This document shows positions 32,356 through 39,709 of a DNA stretch of 44,323 nt, piece after piece. A model generated the notes under the pieces. The model had not been told where the DNA came from and searched no databases. It worked only from the letters and a program-made list of their open reading frames with translations. The DNA comes from a virus. The stretch is from the IMG/VR virus record IMGVR_UViG_3300020057_000415, positions 1 through 44,323 of that record. One strand, given 5' to 3'. The translations under genes and the position numbers were made by a program. Each line of letters starts with the position of its first letter. Within the stretch, counting starts at the first letter, position 1.

Positions 32356-32947
32356 TAGACAGACTTTCCCCTGCATTAGGTGCAAAATAGGCTGGGTTTA
32401 GCAGCTCTAAAAGCACAGTATCGTAGGGTATGCCGTCATGCAACGCGTCACCGGGTGAGACTCCGATCGCAACGAAGCCGATCGCAATCGCTGCCCTGCC
32501 GGCGGCTAGATTCGCACCAGTGATATTTGCTTTCAGCTTCTGTAGTCCAAGGCCGAACGGTCCGAACGGAGCAAAGGCGTAATCAACGATTAGCTCCTTT
32601 CCGATCGCGTGAGTGACCGCTCTGTTGCCGCGGAAGGGTGGGCTGACCCATGCATCAAATGTGCCATGCCGCCCGGGCAGGATCTGGTTGATGGACAGGA
32701 ACGCCACCAGGGCTTCGCCAAGAAAACAAAAATAGACCTCGCCGTTGCTAAGCAAGTTCATCACCATGTCTACAGGTGTCATTTGCCTGTAAGCGTCATC
32801 GAGAAAAAACGGTTCCTTTGCGATAAGCTCCAGCACTGGTGCGTACTGCTCAACGCCTCTGCGGAGCTTGACCACTTGGAATGGATCGCTAGTCTTGCGG
32901 AAGCCGCTGAATCGCTTGATCTCGGGCTTTAGTTGGCTTTCGGACAT
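32120..32947 (-). CDS. GNAT acetyltransferase-like protein with overprinted tail
   Basis: A 275-residue protein starting at ATG 32947, which has GGAGG four to five bases upstream. Residues ~35-190 look like a GNAT fold: EVYFCFLGEALVAFLSINQI, then FDAWVSPPFRGNRAVTHAIG (the acetyl-CoA loop region) and NLAAGRAAIAIGFVAIGVSP. The fold seems to end near LLNPAYFAP. The remaining ~80 residues are acidic and low-complexity and are encoded out of frame inside the next gene, so they are probably a secondary extension. Phage GNAT-like proteins in the virion module are known but of unclear substrate. Confidence 0.72.
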   Translation of the reverse strand: MSESQLKPEIKRFSGFRKTSDPFQVVKLRRGVEQYAPVLELIAKEPFFLDDAYRQMTPVDMVMNLLSNGEVYFCFLGEALVAFLSINQILPGRHGTFDAWVSPPFRGNRAVTHAIGKELIVDYAFAPFGPFGLGLQKLKANITGANLAAGRAAIAIGFVAIGVSPGDALHDGIPYDTVLLELLNPAYFAPNAGESLSNGPQDSEASDLQSSAELPEPAVYEPESVPGSTEPADDGSRSVLPAGRDEHRRIIGGGAPQVAAAQPRPNEPSAVRTIR

Positions 32948-33816
32948 ATTTCCTCCACTACATTCGGCTCTCTGCGGCCGCAATGCTCACACGTAAACCA
33001 CAGTTTCGCCATGCCGGTCTTTGCTTCCGGCTCGTACTTGCCTTTCCACTTGTGCTTGACCGGGTCTGACTTCTCCGGTCGTCCGCCAAGTTCAAACACG
33101 TGACCGAAGCCAACCATGTCTGGACCCTTTGGGTTCTTCTTCATCGTTGCTGCTTCGCCGAGCGTCTTGCCAAACAGCTTGGACACTTGCGTTGGTGTCA
33201 TCGGCAGATCTGTATGCTCAGAGATAGCCGCAATGCCTTTCGCTGGAACCTTCACTGAATCTGGATTTATAGTTGCCGCCACGTCAATCACGTCGTTGTT
33301 CTTGGTGAGCAGCAGCTTTCCTTCCGTTTCCATCGAGGCCAGCATTTCAACTTTTACGGACTCGTTGCCGTTCAGGTAGCGGTCCATCATGGCTTCATCC
33401 ATCTGCAAACTAATAGATTGGCTCTTCTCCGTAATCCTGAGCGAGACGCCACCGGAACCGCCCGAACTCTCCAGCTCCTTCGCAATCTTGTAAGCAAACG
33501 GCAGGTAAGTGGAGAGTAGTGCAGCCTTGTCTCTTTTCAGGGTGCCTTTGATGACACCGTTGATAACCTTTTCGGTCAGAGCCTGAACGTCTTTTCGTGT
33601 CTTGGTTGGGAAGTAATCGAACTCGAATTCTTCAACAAGAGCTACCTGCTTTGCTACTGCAAGCTTCCGCTTTTCTTGCGACTCCTTGAGCCGTCCGGAA
33701 TGAAAGCTGCAGTACGGAGAATCCGTGATGTGGAATCCTCCGCACTTGCTGCCGTCTTCCTTGTCGGCGCTGCAGCGCTTATCGTCGTCTAGCAGTTCTA
33801 GCTGGTTGTTTGGCAT
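32929..33816 (-). CDS. Zinc-binding phage protein, packaging-related candidate
   Basis: A 295-residue protein. Residues ~14-40 form a Cys/His cluster (RCSADKEDGSKCGGFH, then SPYCSFH), a treble-clef-like motif. It is followed by a helical region (KDVQALTEKVINGVIKGTLK). Near the C-terminus a second pair occurs (WFTCEHCGRREP, with a final C). No enzyme motif seen. Its place upstream of the virion genes would allow a regulatory or small-terminase role, but this is only inference. Confidence 0.7.
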   Translation of the reverse strand: MPNNQLELLDDDKRCSADKEDGSKCGGFHITDSPYCSFHSGRLKESQEKRKLAVAKQVALVEEFEFDYFPTKTRKDVQALTEKVINGVIKGTLKRDKAALLSTYLPFAYKIAKELESSGGSGGVSLRITEKSQSISLQMDEAMMDRYLNGNESVKVEMLASMETEGKLLLTKNNDVIDVAATINPDSVKVPAKGIAAISEHTDLPMTPTQVSKLFGKTLGEAATMKKNPKGPDMVGFGHVFELGGRPEKSDPVKHKWKGKYEPEAKTGMAKLWFTCEHCGRREPNVVEEICPKAN

Positions 33817-34225
33817 TCGCCTTCTTCGCTGGTTGCTCTGGCTCTGGTTCCGGTGCTGGCAGCGTCGGATGCTTCATTTCTTTCAGCTCGTTCAGGATCG
33901 CTTGCTGTCCCTGGGCAATCATGGTGAGTGCCTGGGCAAGTGCGTCCATCGGTGCCACAGCTGCAGCTGGTGCGGCTGCTTTTGCTACAGGCTGCGCTGC
34001 TGATTCTGGTACGTCGTGCGTCCCAAGCTCTTTGTCCACCGCGTCATTGTGCGCCTTGATTAGAACTGCGCACTTACTGCAGGCGTTGTGCTGGTCGATA
34101 TGACCATCAATCCACATCGCATGGATCAGCTCGGGCTGAGCACCATACACTTGCTCGCCGCAGTTCGTGCACTTGTTCCCAAAGTAAACAGTGTTGTCGC
34201 GCATTGCATCGCGGCTCGATGTCAT
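33779..34225 (-). CDS. Small zinc-ribbon protein
   Basis: A 148-residue protein with two CxxC knuckles (KCTNCG at 19-22 and ACSKCAV at 49-52) and intervening His residues, then an Ala/Pro-rich linker, a short helix (DALAQALTMIAQGQQAILNE) and a basic tail (KKANAKQPARTARRR). The start overlaps the upstream stop by ATGA. Probably a nucleic-acid or protein-binding accessory factor. Confidence 0.68.
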   Translation of the reverse strand: MTSSRDAMRDNTVYFGNKCTNCGEQVYGAQPELIHAMWIDGHIDQHNACSKCAVLIKAHNDAVDKELGTHDVPESAAQPVAKAAAPAAAVAPMDALAQALTMIAQGQQAILNELKEMKHPTLPAPEPEPEQPAKKANAKQPARTARRR

Positions 34226-34662
34226 TCTTGCACCTTCCAGTATTGAACGCCTTTGATCTTCTTGCCGAGCGCCGCGGTTACTTCGCGGACGGCATGGAAG
34301 GCGCTGGCAATGTTGTGACGGCGGGCAGCTTTAGCGGCTTCAGCGTGGCGGCGGCAGATGTCGTCTACCTTCTCCAGCATTACTGCAGCTTCGGCTTCCA
34401 GTTGGTCGAGGTATCCGGCCTCAAGATCCGTATCCGGCAAATCCTCCGGTTCCGAATCCGTTGAGGAAGATTCTGAGGGCTCGTTGCTCTGCGCGTCTTC
34501 GGACTCGACACCAGGTACATCCGACTCCCCCGAGTCGAGCTTAGCTTCAACCTCGCGCTCTTTGATTTCTTCTTCGGAAAGTGGGTCAGTCACATGTGCA
34601 CCTGGTGTGTCAGGAATTGCCTTTTTTCGGCGCTTCTTTGGGGCTTGGTCCTCGGTAGCCAT
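34222..34662 (-). CDS. Acidic hypothetical protein
   Basis: A 146-residue protein: basic N-terminus (APKKRRKKAIPD), a very acidic middle (SEEEIKEREVEAKLDSGESD, on through ~residue 80) and a helical C-terminus (EAEAAVMLEKVDDICRRHAE). GGAG precedes ATG 34662. It overlaps the previous gene by 53 nt. Unknown function. Confidence 0.62.
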   Translation of the reverse strand: MATEDQAPKKRRKKAIPDTPGAHVTDPLSEEEIKEREVEAKLDSGESDVPGVESEDAQSNEPSESSSTDSEPEDLPDTDLEAGYLDQLEAEAAVMLEKVDDICRRHAEAAKAARRHNIASAFHAVREVTAALGKKIKGVQYWKVQE

Positions 34663-35089
34663 AAATTCTCCCTTCGTGTTTCAGTTCGTTGATCATCGGT
34701 GTGATCTTGTCCAAGTCCTTGCCTTGCAGCAAGTTCAGTACAGTCTGGCGACAATTCTCGGGGTCGTACCCGAGGTGCTTAGCGATCGTCTCAAAGATTG
34801 GCGTATGAACCCACGCAACAATGCGATCGTGAGCCCGTGCCTTCGCTGCTTCCGCATCAAAGCTTCTGTTTCCGCCACACACTTTGAATCGATTGGTATA
34901 GTCCGTCGCATAAGCGTGAGCGTCACGTAGAGTCTGGTAAAGAAGCTCGCGCGCCATGCGGAGGTAAGACTGGTCGATTGCGTTCTGTGCTGCGGCATGG
35001 CGGATCGCCTCGTCTTTCGAGCTGAAAACGTGCTGCGCTTCCGGTTTTCTCTCCACTACTGCGCTCCCGTATTCCATACGGCATATCAT
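34610..35089 (-). CDS. Hypothetical helical protein
   Basis: About 159 residues from ATG 35089; ATG 35077 or TTG 35116 are possible starts and no strong ribosome site separates them. Mostly helical (SYLRMARELLYQTLRDAHAY, KARAHDRIVAWVHTPIFETI), with a basic C-terminus. No recognised family. Confidence 0.6.
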   Translation of the reverse strand: MICRMEYGSAVVERKPEAQHVFSSKDEAIRHAAAQNAIDQSYLRMARELLYQTLRDAHAYATDYTNRFKVCGGNRSFDAEAAKARAHDRIVAWVHTPIFETIAKHLGYDPENCRQTVLNLLQGKDLDKITPMINELKHEGRIYGYRGPSPKEAPKKGNS

Positions 35090-35096
35090 TGTGCTG

Positions 35097-35339
35097 CTAG
35101 TCGTCACGATGTGCAAGGGCCTCGTCAGCTAATTTGTAAACCCTACTGGGACCGTGCCCGCTGGCTGCAAATGCCATGGCAAAGCGGTCACGTAGTGCCA
35201 TCTTCGGCTCTTTCACAACAGCCTCGTCTTCCAAGAGCTGTCCGCGCTTGAATTCTGCGTGTGACACCGGAGCGGAAAGCACTTTCTTGGCTTCCTTTTC
35301 CGCTTTGATCAGCTCTTCTTTCAGGTCGTTGTGGTTCAT
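35097..35339 (-). CDS. Small hypothetical protein
   Basis: An 80-residue charged protein starting MNHNDLKEELIKAEKEAKKV. GGAG lies seven bases upstream of ATG 35339, and ATG overlaps the upstream small gene's stop (ATGA). A longer upstream frame is not needed. No domain recognised. Confidence 0.65.
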   Translation of the reverse strand: MNHNDLKEELIKAEKEAKKVLSAPVSHAEFKRGQLLEDEAVVKEPKMALRDRFAMAFAASGHGPSRVYKLADEALAHRDD

Positions 35340-35476
35340 AAGTTCTCCGCAGGTGTGTCTGCAATTACTACGCCTGCCTTCACACTCTCCGTGATTTCGT
35401 GCGCAATAGAGCACAGGGTGGTGCTGAGTATCAATGTCACCAGAATTATGGTGACTGCTTTATCGGTGCCACTCAT
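35336..35476 (-). CDS. 46-residue single-span membrane protein next to patatin
   Basis: A short gene coupled on both sides by 4-nt ATGA overlaps: its ATG (35476) overlaps the patatin stop, and its TGA overlaps the next start. The product begins MSGTDKAVTIILVTLILSTT and continues LCSIAHEITESVKAGVV, giving one membrane span at ~8-24 and a short outside or inside tail. It may be a membrane partner of the phospholipase, a holin/spanin-like or exclusion peptide. The double coupling makes it very likely real. Confidence 0.7.
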   Translation of the reverse strand: MSGTDKAVTIILVTLILSTTLCSIAHEITESVKAGVVIADTPAENL

Positions 35477-36300
35477 ACAAGCGTTTTCAACCTCCGTAGG
35501 GCGACGTTAGCCAGCTCGCGCCCGTAGCCGAGCAGTAGTTTTCGGTCGAAGCCCTTCATGTCGAAGTCCAGGAGCCCTATGCCGAGCTTCTTGTCTGGCT
35601 TGACTATGATCACTTCGATTTTTTTGAAGCCTGGAACTTCGTTTAGCTTCTCCACCATGTACAGTTCGCGGGTCAGGTAGCCGTATTCAGGCGCAGCAAG
35701 CATGAATTCCGCCATATCCATCACGTTTTTGATGGGGCGATCTTCAGGAATGGTAGGCATGAGCAGAATCAGCCTGTCGCAGCCTTCTTTGATAGCGCCG
35801 GCAATGCCGTAGTTGTTCAAAATGCCGCCGTCTACGAAGCCGTTAAGCGGTGGAAACGCGATAGGGCAGGCGGTTGACTCCATCAGGAAGTCTTCCAGCC
35901 AGCTAGCATGCCACATTGGGCTGTTCAGGTGCTTTTGCGCAGCATACATGCCTGAAATTCGCGTAGTTGCGACGAAAAAAGGCTTAGGATTGGCTTTTAG
36001 CTTGGCAATATCCAATCGTTTCCGCAGGTTTTCCCGCATTGGACGGTTATCGTACAGGCAAGCTTCTGGCGTGAACAGTTTCCAAGGTGCCCAGCTGTAC
36101 ACGTCTTTGTTTTTGACCGACATCCACAGCTGGATCATCTCATCGACCATGCCGGCATGAAGCATGGCGCCGTTCAAGCTGCCGACCGATACTCCAAACA
36201 GCATATCGTACTGCAGCCCGAGGTCGTGGAAGGCTTGAATCATTCCAGCCTGGACGATACCGCGGGCACCGCCGCCGCTAAGCAAGAGAGCTGTCTTCAT
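35473..36300 (-). CDS. Patatin-like phospholipase
   Basis: A 275-residue protein with all landmark motifs of bacterial patatin-like lipases: oxyanion loop GGGARG (9-14), nucleophile elbow GVSVG with S38, and the DGG motif with D157 (NGFVDGGILNN), forming a Ser-Asp dyad. These enzymes hydrolyse ester bonds of phospholipids and also occur as membrane-damaging effectors in bacterial defence. There is no signal peptide, so it acts from the cytoplasm. It is translationally coupled upstream to an AbrB-like gene (ATGA) and downstream to a 46-residue membrane protein (ATGA). Possible roles are membrane attack during lysis, superinfection exclusion, or entry remodelling; the sequence does not decide. 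Confidence 0.9.
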   Translation of the reverse strand: MKTALLLSGGGARGIVQAGMIQAFHDLGLQYDMLFGVSVGSLNGAMLHAGMVDEMIQLWMSVKNKDVYSWAPWKLFTPEACLYDNRPMRENLRKRLDIAKLKANPKPFFVATTRISGMYAAQKHLNSPMWHASWLEDFLMESTACPIAFPPLNGFVDGGILNNYGIAGAIKEGCDRLILLMPTIPEDRPIKNVMDMAEFMLAAPEYGYLTRELYMVEKLNEVPGFKKIEVIIVKPDKKLGIGLLDFDMKGFDRKLLLGYGRELANVALRRLKTLV

Positions 36301-36491
36301 TCGGTGGTTTTTCCTCCAAACAGTTTGAACGTGGGCGGTTTTTCTGGTTGCACTGTTAGCTTGTCGCCTTCGATTGAAAGCTCCAGCTCTGTTTCGCCTG
36401 CTTTCCAGCCAAGCTGCTCAAGCAAGATCGGCGGCACCACAATCGCGGTGCTGTTTCCACACTTTGACAATTTGCGCGTGACGCTGCTCAC
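36297..36491 (-). CDS. AbrB/MazE-type DNA-binding protein
   Basis: A 64-residue protein with a SpoVT/AbrB swapped-hairpin pattern: KLSKCGNSTAIVVPPILLEQ then LGWKAGETELELSIEGDKLT. Such proteins are antitoxins (MazE) or transition regulators. It overlaps the RHH-like gene upstream and the patatin gene downstream by 4 nt each. No MazF-like toxin is nearby, so it may control this cassette or restrain the lipase. Confidence 0.8.
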   Translation of the reverse strand: MSSVTRKLSKCGNSTAIVVPPILLEQLGWKAGETELELSIEGDKLTVQPEKPPTFKLFGGKTTE

Positions 36492-36676
36492 TGGAGATAG
36501 ACTCCTTTCGAGGCAAAATATTCCTCAAGGTTCTTTACGCGCTGCTCAAGTGGCAGCTGCGCGGGCCTGGCAAAGTGTTCGCGGAGTAGCTGATTCACTA
36601 GGGCCGTCTTGTTCCGGACTGGCTTGAGCAACTCAAAAACGTCGTCATCGACAAGTACTGCTAATTGCTTGCGCAT
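36488..36676 (-). CDS. Small ribbon-helix-helix-like protein
   Basis: A 62-residue protein: MRKQLAVLVDDDVFELLKPV then RNKTALVNQLLREHFARP resembles a short beta strand followed by two helices as in RHH antitoxins/repressors, with a C-terminal helix. ATG 36676 shares a base with the upstream stop (TAATG) and the stop overlaps the AbrB-like start. A longer upstream frame is not supported. Confidence 0.68.
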   Translation of the reverse strand: MRKQLAVLVDDDVFELLKPVRNKTALVNQLLREHFARPAQLPLEQRVKNLEEYFASKGVYLQ

Positions 36677-36918
36677 TAGGGACCCCACGTGCTGTAGTCG
36701 TCGAGCTGGGCATGGGCAGCGTCTTCTTGGACGCGTTCCTTCTGCACCAGCGCTTCTTCCTTGTTGCCCCAAACTTCGTAGCAAAGTTCGCTGCAAAACA
36801 CGTGGTTCGCGATTTTTTTGAGCGGAGAAAGCAATGAATCCTCTTCGCGCTCAAACTTGTCCACGGAGTAGCGCGGCGGCTCGGAAAGCTCTTTCTGGCA
36901 TTCATGGCAAATCTGCAT
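36676..36918 (-). CDS. Small zinc-finger protein
   Basis: An 80-residue protein from ATG 36918 (AAAGG seven bases upstream). It has two Cys pairs: MQICHECQKEL at the N-terminus and HVFCSELCYEVWG at ~40, a zinc-ribbon/treble-clef layout like many small phage zinc proteins. It overlaps the upstream gene by 17 nt and the RHH-like gene by one base. Confidence 0.7.
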   Translation of the reverse strand: MQICHECQKELSEPPRYSVDKFEREEDSLLSPLKKIANHVFCSELCYEVWGNKEEALVQKERVQEDAAHAQLDDYSTWGP

Positions 36919-37306
36919 GCTTTCCGCCTTTCTTTGCTGGATAGTTTCTGCCGTATGCTTGCTGTGGTTGCTTGGCGTATTCCAAACCTTCACCCGGCTC
37001 AAGCTTGGTCGTCTTGAATTCAGGCTCTGGTGTTTGGACCGGCGTTTCAGGTTCGCTCAGGGGCACTGCTTCGGCTGCAAGGCAAGTGTCTATCGCGTTC
37101 TGGAGGGTTTGTGCTTGAACAGCCAGCCTTACCTTAGGCTTAGGACCGGGCTTCTTCTTCACCGCTTTCGCTTTCTTCGACTTCTTCACGTACTTGCTGA
37201 TCTGCGCCTTGACTGGCTTGGCTAGCGCTTTTGGTTCGTCCTTCACTGGCTTAGCCTGGACGACTTCAACACTCACGCGGATTACGATTTCAAATTCTTG
37301 TCGCAT
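36902..37306 (-). CDS. Lysine/proline-rich basic protein
   Basis: A 134-residue low-complexity protein with a strongly basic central stretch (SKYVKKSKKAKAVKKKPGPK) including an AT-hook-like PGPKPK, followed by acidic/Pro-rich and basic ends. GAGGA precedes ATG 37306. Possibly DNA-binding. Confidence 0.65.
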   Translation of the reverse strand: MRQEFEIVIRVSVEVVQAKPVKDEPKALAKPVKAQISKYVKKSKKAKAVKKKPGPKPKVRLAVQAQTLQNAIDTCLAAEAVPLSEPETPVQTPEPEFKTTKLEPGEGLEYAKQPQQAYGRNYPAKKGGKHADLP

Positions 37307-37318
37307 TAGTTAGTTCCT

Positions 37319-37543
37319 CTACTGTTCGTCTTCGACAGCACCATTCGTAGCCGCACAGACCAGCGGGTACGGTAACGCGACACAGCCGATGTAACGCAGC
37401 GGTTGGCATACCTTGTGCACCACCTTTATCGAACCGATAGTGCCGGGGCAGTAGTACATGCGCAATGGAATGTACGATGGCAGCGTTACCGGCAGCAGTG
37501 CCCACTGGGCTGTGTGTATTGCTAGGAAAATTATTTTGTGCAT
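37319..37543 (-). CDS. Small hydrophobic Cys-containing protein
   Basis: A 74-residue protein beginning MHKIIFLAIHTAQWALLPVT, which may be a signal or membrane segment, with four cysteines later. Its ATG follows the upstream stop directly (TAGATG), with GAAGG nearby, which supports this frame over a competing one at 37290-37505. Function unknown. Confidence 0.55.
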   Translation of the reverse strand: MHKIIFLAIHTAQWALLPVTLPSYIPLRMYYCPGTIGSIKVVHKVCQPLRYIGCVALPYPLVCAATNGAVEDEQ

Positions 37544-37747
37544 CTAACTGCCCTTCTTCTCAAACAGTGGTGCTTGCTTCGTTACGCGCAGCACAATCTC
37601 GCTAACCATTTTGCCGGGCTCGCCTTCAGCCTGCACTGAAACGTTATACCTGGTGCCGTCAGCTGGCACTACGGGTACTCGTATCTCCCCAGACTTCTGA
37701 TGCATAGCCAATCCAGCCATGAATGCTGCCAGTACTTGCTCGTCCAT
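37544..37747 (-). CDS. Small hypothetical protein, first gene of late operon
   Basis: A 67-residue protein (MDEQVLAAFMAGLAMHQKSG, then a beta-rich part with EGEPGKMVSEIVLRV). ATG 37747 has AGGAG seven bases upstream, a textbook ribosome binding site, so the long upstream frame extension to 37960 is rejected. It is the first secure gene behind the heptamer array and thus the likely head of the late leftward operon. Confidence 0.75.
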   Translation of the reverse strand: MDEQVLAAFMAGLAMHQKSGEIRVPVVPADGTRYNVSVQAEGEPGKMVSEIVLRVTKQAPLFEKKGS

Positions 37748-37770
37748 GCAATTTCTCCTGTCAGTGAACG

Positions 37771-37828
37771 GTATGACGTATGACATACGTATTACAACCG
37801 TATTACAACCGTAATACATCGGTAATAC
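37771..37828. promoter_or_regulatory. Phased heptamer operator array
   Basis: GTATTAC at 37789 and 37800, and its reverse complement GTAATAC at 37811 and 37822, start exactly 11 bp apart, about one helical turn, forming a symmetric 40-bp array. Two GTATGAC copies (37771, 37778) and CATAC adjoin it. It lies 24-81 bp upstream of ATG 37747, where a repressor or activator of the late operon would bind. Confidence 0.75.
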
Positions 37829-38181
37829 ATGGGGAAAATTTGGCACAAGCGTGGGGAGTTGATCCCATAGGGAACTGAAACGCCCACCAGGGGGGTACCT
37901 CGCGGTACTTGATGACTGAAGCCGGGGGGGTCCCACTGTTGTGGCTCGGATTGGCTGCAAGTGTCAGTAGTACTGCGATTGAGGGCAGTTATCTAAAAGC
38001 TCACACTTTTGAATAGGCTAGCGAGAACAGCCACCAGTGTAGCTTTCCCGGCTTTGCGGTATCGAATACGGTATCACTCTTGCAGGCTTGAAAAACGCTG
38101 AAAACGCCCAAGGCTGAGCAGTGTTTAAGTTCAATCGCTCGTAAGTGCTAGCCTTAATTAATGCCGTTTGCTGACAACTCA
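37829..38181. other. Gene-poor leader/control stretch
   Basis: I find no convincing gene in these 353 bases. It holds a direct repeat CGGTATC (38057-38063, 38069-38075; 12-bp period) enclosing a GAATAC segment, and G-rich runs around 37890 and 37925. It may be untranslated leader, further operators or part of an origin. Confidence 0.5.
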
Positions 38182-38424
38182 TTAGCGATTGCTCGGCGCT
38201 TCTATTTCAGCCGTTCTAAATCGAATGTGCATTCGCGTGCATTCGCTTGAACAAGTGGAAGCAGCGACCACTGAGCTGGCTGATTCAACGTATTCAACCA
38301 CCGTTGCCATGCAGTTGCGCTGAGGCTGCTCGGTCGGATTGCAGCTATCTGATTGCGGGAGCGCAAGGCAGGCGGGAGCCAAATCAGGTTGTTTAAAGCG
38401 CTGAAGGCGTCCTAATCTGATCAT
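38182..38424 (-). CDS. Possible small leftward gene in the control region
   Basis: An 80-residue frame starting MIRLGRLQRFKQPDLAPACL. The main support is AAGGA eight bases upstream of ATG 38424. Composition is unremarkable, with five cysteines; no domain seen. It would be the first leftward gene after the CGTYRACG array. Confidence 0.4.
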   Translation of the reverse strand: MIRLGRLQRFKQPDLAPACLALPQSDSCNPTEQPQRNCMATVVEYVESASSVVAASTCSSECTRMHIRFRTAEIEAPSNR

Positions 38425-38474
38425 AGTCTTCGTCCTTCTATCCCCTCATCCAAATCTGATCTGACGGAGGTAAG

Positions 38475-38604
38475 CGTCAACGTTTTTTGGTTTACAGATG
38501 TATTACACATTGCGTTGACGCTTTTAAAAACGTTAACGCTCTACGTTCCGTCAACGCTTGTTGGGCGTATGTCAATCGGAATACGCTGTATTACAGATGT
38601 AAAA
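38475..38604. promoter_or_regulatory. CGTYRACG array and heptamer sites before the rightward operon
   Basis: CGTCAACG (38475), CGTTGACG (38513), CGTTAACG (38531) and CGTCAACG (38549) form a family of palindromic-type octamers; the last three start exactly 18 bp apart. GTATTAC, the heptamer of the late-operon array, occurs at 38500 and 38588, inside TTTACAGATGTATTACA and an approximately inverted TGTATTACAGATGTAAA. The region drives the rightward operon and perhaps the leftward one; an iteron-type origin is the alternative. I see no clean -35/-10 pair. Confidence 0.65.
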
Positions 38605-38632
38605 CCGTATATAGACAACAAGAGGGATTGCT

Positions 38633-38842
38633 ATGACAGTCAAGAAGGAGCTACAGCCGCTGACTGATGCTGAGGTCGATGCACTTGCGAAGGACTTGAG
38701 CCCGGCTGATCAGAAGCAGCTACGGTCAGCGCTGGTGTGGATGAAGATAATGACTGCTGATGGTGCGCATGCTACAGCAGCACTCAATGCCTGGAATCGC
38801 TCTAAGCGCGTAGCTGAGAACGAGCACGAGTCAGAGTCATGA
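38633..38842 (+). CDS. Small hypothetical protein, first rightward gene
   Basis: A 69-residue helical, charged protein ([20 protein letters not shown]). AGAGGG precedes ATG 38633. The stop overlaps a 22-residue ORF by ATGA. Position directly behind the octamer array suggests an early regulator, but no DNA-binding motif is clear. Confidence 0.7.
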   Translation: MTVKKELQPLTDAEVDALAKDLSPADQKQLRSALVWMKIMTADGAHATAALNAWNRSKRVAENEHESES

Positions 38843-38907
38843 TTGGCATTCCGAACTGGCTGATTGCGCTGCTTGGTTGCGAAGTGGCTATAGGACTCGA
38901 TTTTTAA
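38839..38907 (+). CDS. 22-residue hydrophobic micro-ORF
   Basis: [20 protein letters not shown] plus two residues, coupled to the previous gene by ATGA and ending just before the AAAGG site of the pentapeptide gene. It could be a membrane micropeptide or simply a coupling leader. Confidence 0.4.
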   Translation: MIGIPNWLIALLGCEVAIGLDF

Positions 38908-38918
38908 AGGATACTGAC

Positions 38919-39707
38919 ATGATTGAAATTAAAAGCCGTTGGGCCGATTCAAAGGTCCTGTATAAAAGTGATACCGCTGGAACAATAAGACAGGCAGTAG
39001 AAGAAGCAGCCGCGCAGCGGGTGGATCTGAGCGACGCCAATCTGAGCGGCGCCAATCTGAGCGGCGCCAATCTGAGCTACGCCAATCTGAGCGACGCCAA
39101 TCTGAGCTACGCCAATCTGAGCTACGCCAATCTGAGCTACGCCAATCTGAGCTACGCCAAGCTGAGCGACGCCAATCTGAGCTACGCCAATCTGAGCTGC
39201 GCCAATCTGAGCGACGCCAAGCTGAGCGACGCCAATCTGAGCGGCGCCAATCTGAGCGACGCCAATCTGAGCGACGCCAATCTGAGCTACGCCAATCTGA
39301 GCTACGCCAATCTGAGCTACGCCAATCTGAGCGGGTTTAAGAATGATCTCTTCGAGATTTTGCTGAATGCACCGCTTGAAGTTGCAGGATTGCGCGAAAA
39401 ACTAATCGCTGGTGAAATCGACGGCAGTTGCTATTCAGGCGAGTGTGCTTGCCTTGTAGGAACCCTTGCGAAGCTTCGCGGTGTTTGCCTTCAAGAAGAA
39501 GACGGGCAGATGAAAGATGCAATCGTATTGCCTGGCATCAAACCGAAGGCTGGTCGTCCAGCTGAAGTTTGGTTCTCCAATCTCCATCCGGGCTGCACAC
39601 CAGATAAGAATGCTGTGGCCGCAATCACTCTTGATTGGATTCAAGAGTTTCAATTAAAGATGAGCGCCGCAGTAGCTGCGCTTACCGCTGTTGAATCTAA
39701 GGAGTAA
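38919..39707 (+). CDS. Pentapeptide-repeat protein
   Basis: A 262-residue protein from ATG 38919 (AAAGG eight bases upstream). Residues ~36-139 are about 21 uninterrupted five-residue repeats of the form A(N/K)LS(D/G/Y/C), which fold into a right-handed square beta helix that can mimic DNA. The C-terminal ~120 residues form a separate domain ([40 protein letters not shown]) that I have seen attached to pentapeptide repeats in phage proteins. DNA-mimic members inhibit gyrase or other DNA-binding enzymes; whether this one does is unknown. Confidence 0.9.
   Translation: MIEIKSRWADSKVLYKSDTAGTIRQAVEEAAAQRVDLSDANLSGANLSGANLSYANLSDANLSYANLSYANLSYANLSYAKLSDANLSYANLSCANLSDAKLSDANLSGANLSDANLSDANLSYANLSYANLSYANLSGFKNDLFEILLNAPLEVAGLREKLIAGEIDGSCYSGECACLVGTLAKLRGVCLQEEDGQMKDAIVLPGIKPKAGRPAEVWFSNLHPGCTPDKNAVAAITLDWIQEFQLKMSAAVAALTAVESKE
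39024..39333. repeat. 15-bp tandem array coding the pentapeptides
   Basis: About 21 units of a near-perfect 15-bp repeat (GCCAATCTGAGCTAC and variants at the last codon). Identity at synonymous positions shows that the array expanded recently by DNA duplication, not only by protein selection. Confidence 0.95.
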
Positions 39708-39709
39708 AA

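Noticed and set aside
36297-36676. Complete MazEF toxin-antitoxin pair
   Set aside because: An AbrB/MazE-like gene is present, but the neighbour is RHH-like, not a MazF toxin.
37290-37505. Alternative leftward frame
   Set aside because: It competes with the frame starting at 37543, which directly follows a stop codon and has a ribosome site; the alternative ends inside the next gene.
37748-37960. Upstream extension of the 67-residue gene
   Set aside because: It would be translated through the heptamer array, while ATG 37747 has an AGGAG site at ideal spacing.
39024-39333. CRISPR-like array
   Set aside because: The 15-bp units are contiguous, without spacers, and encode pentapeptides.
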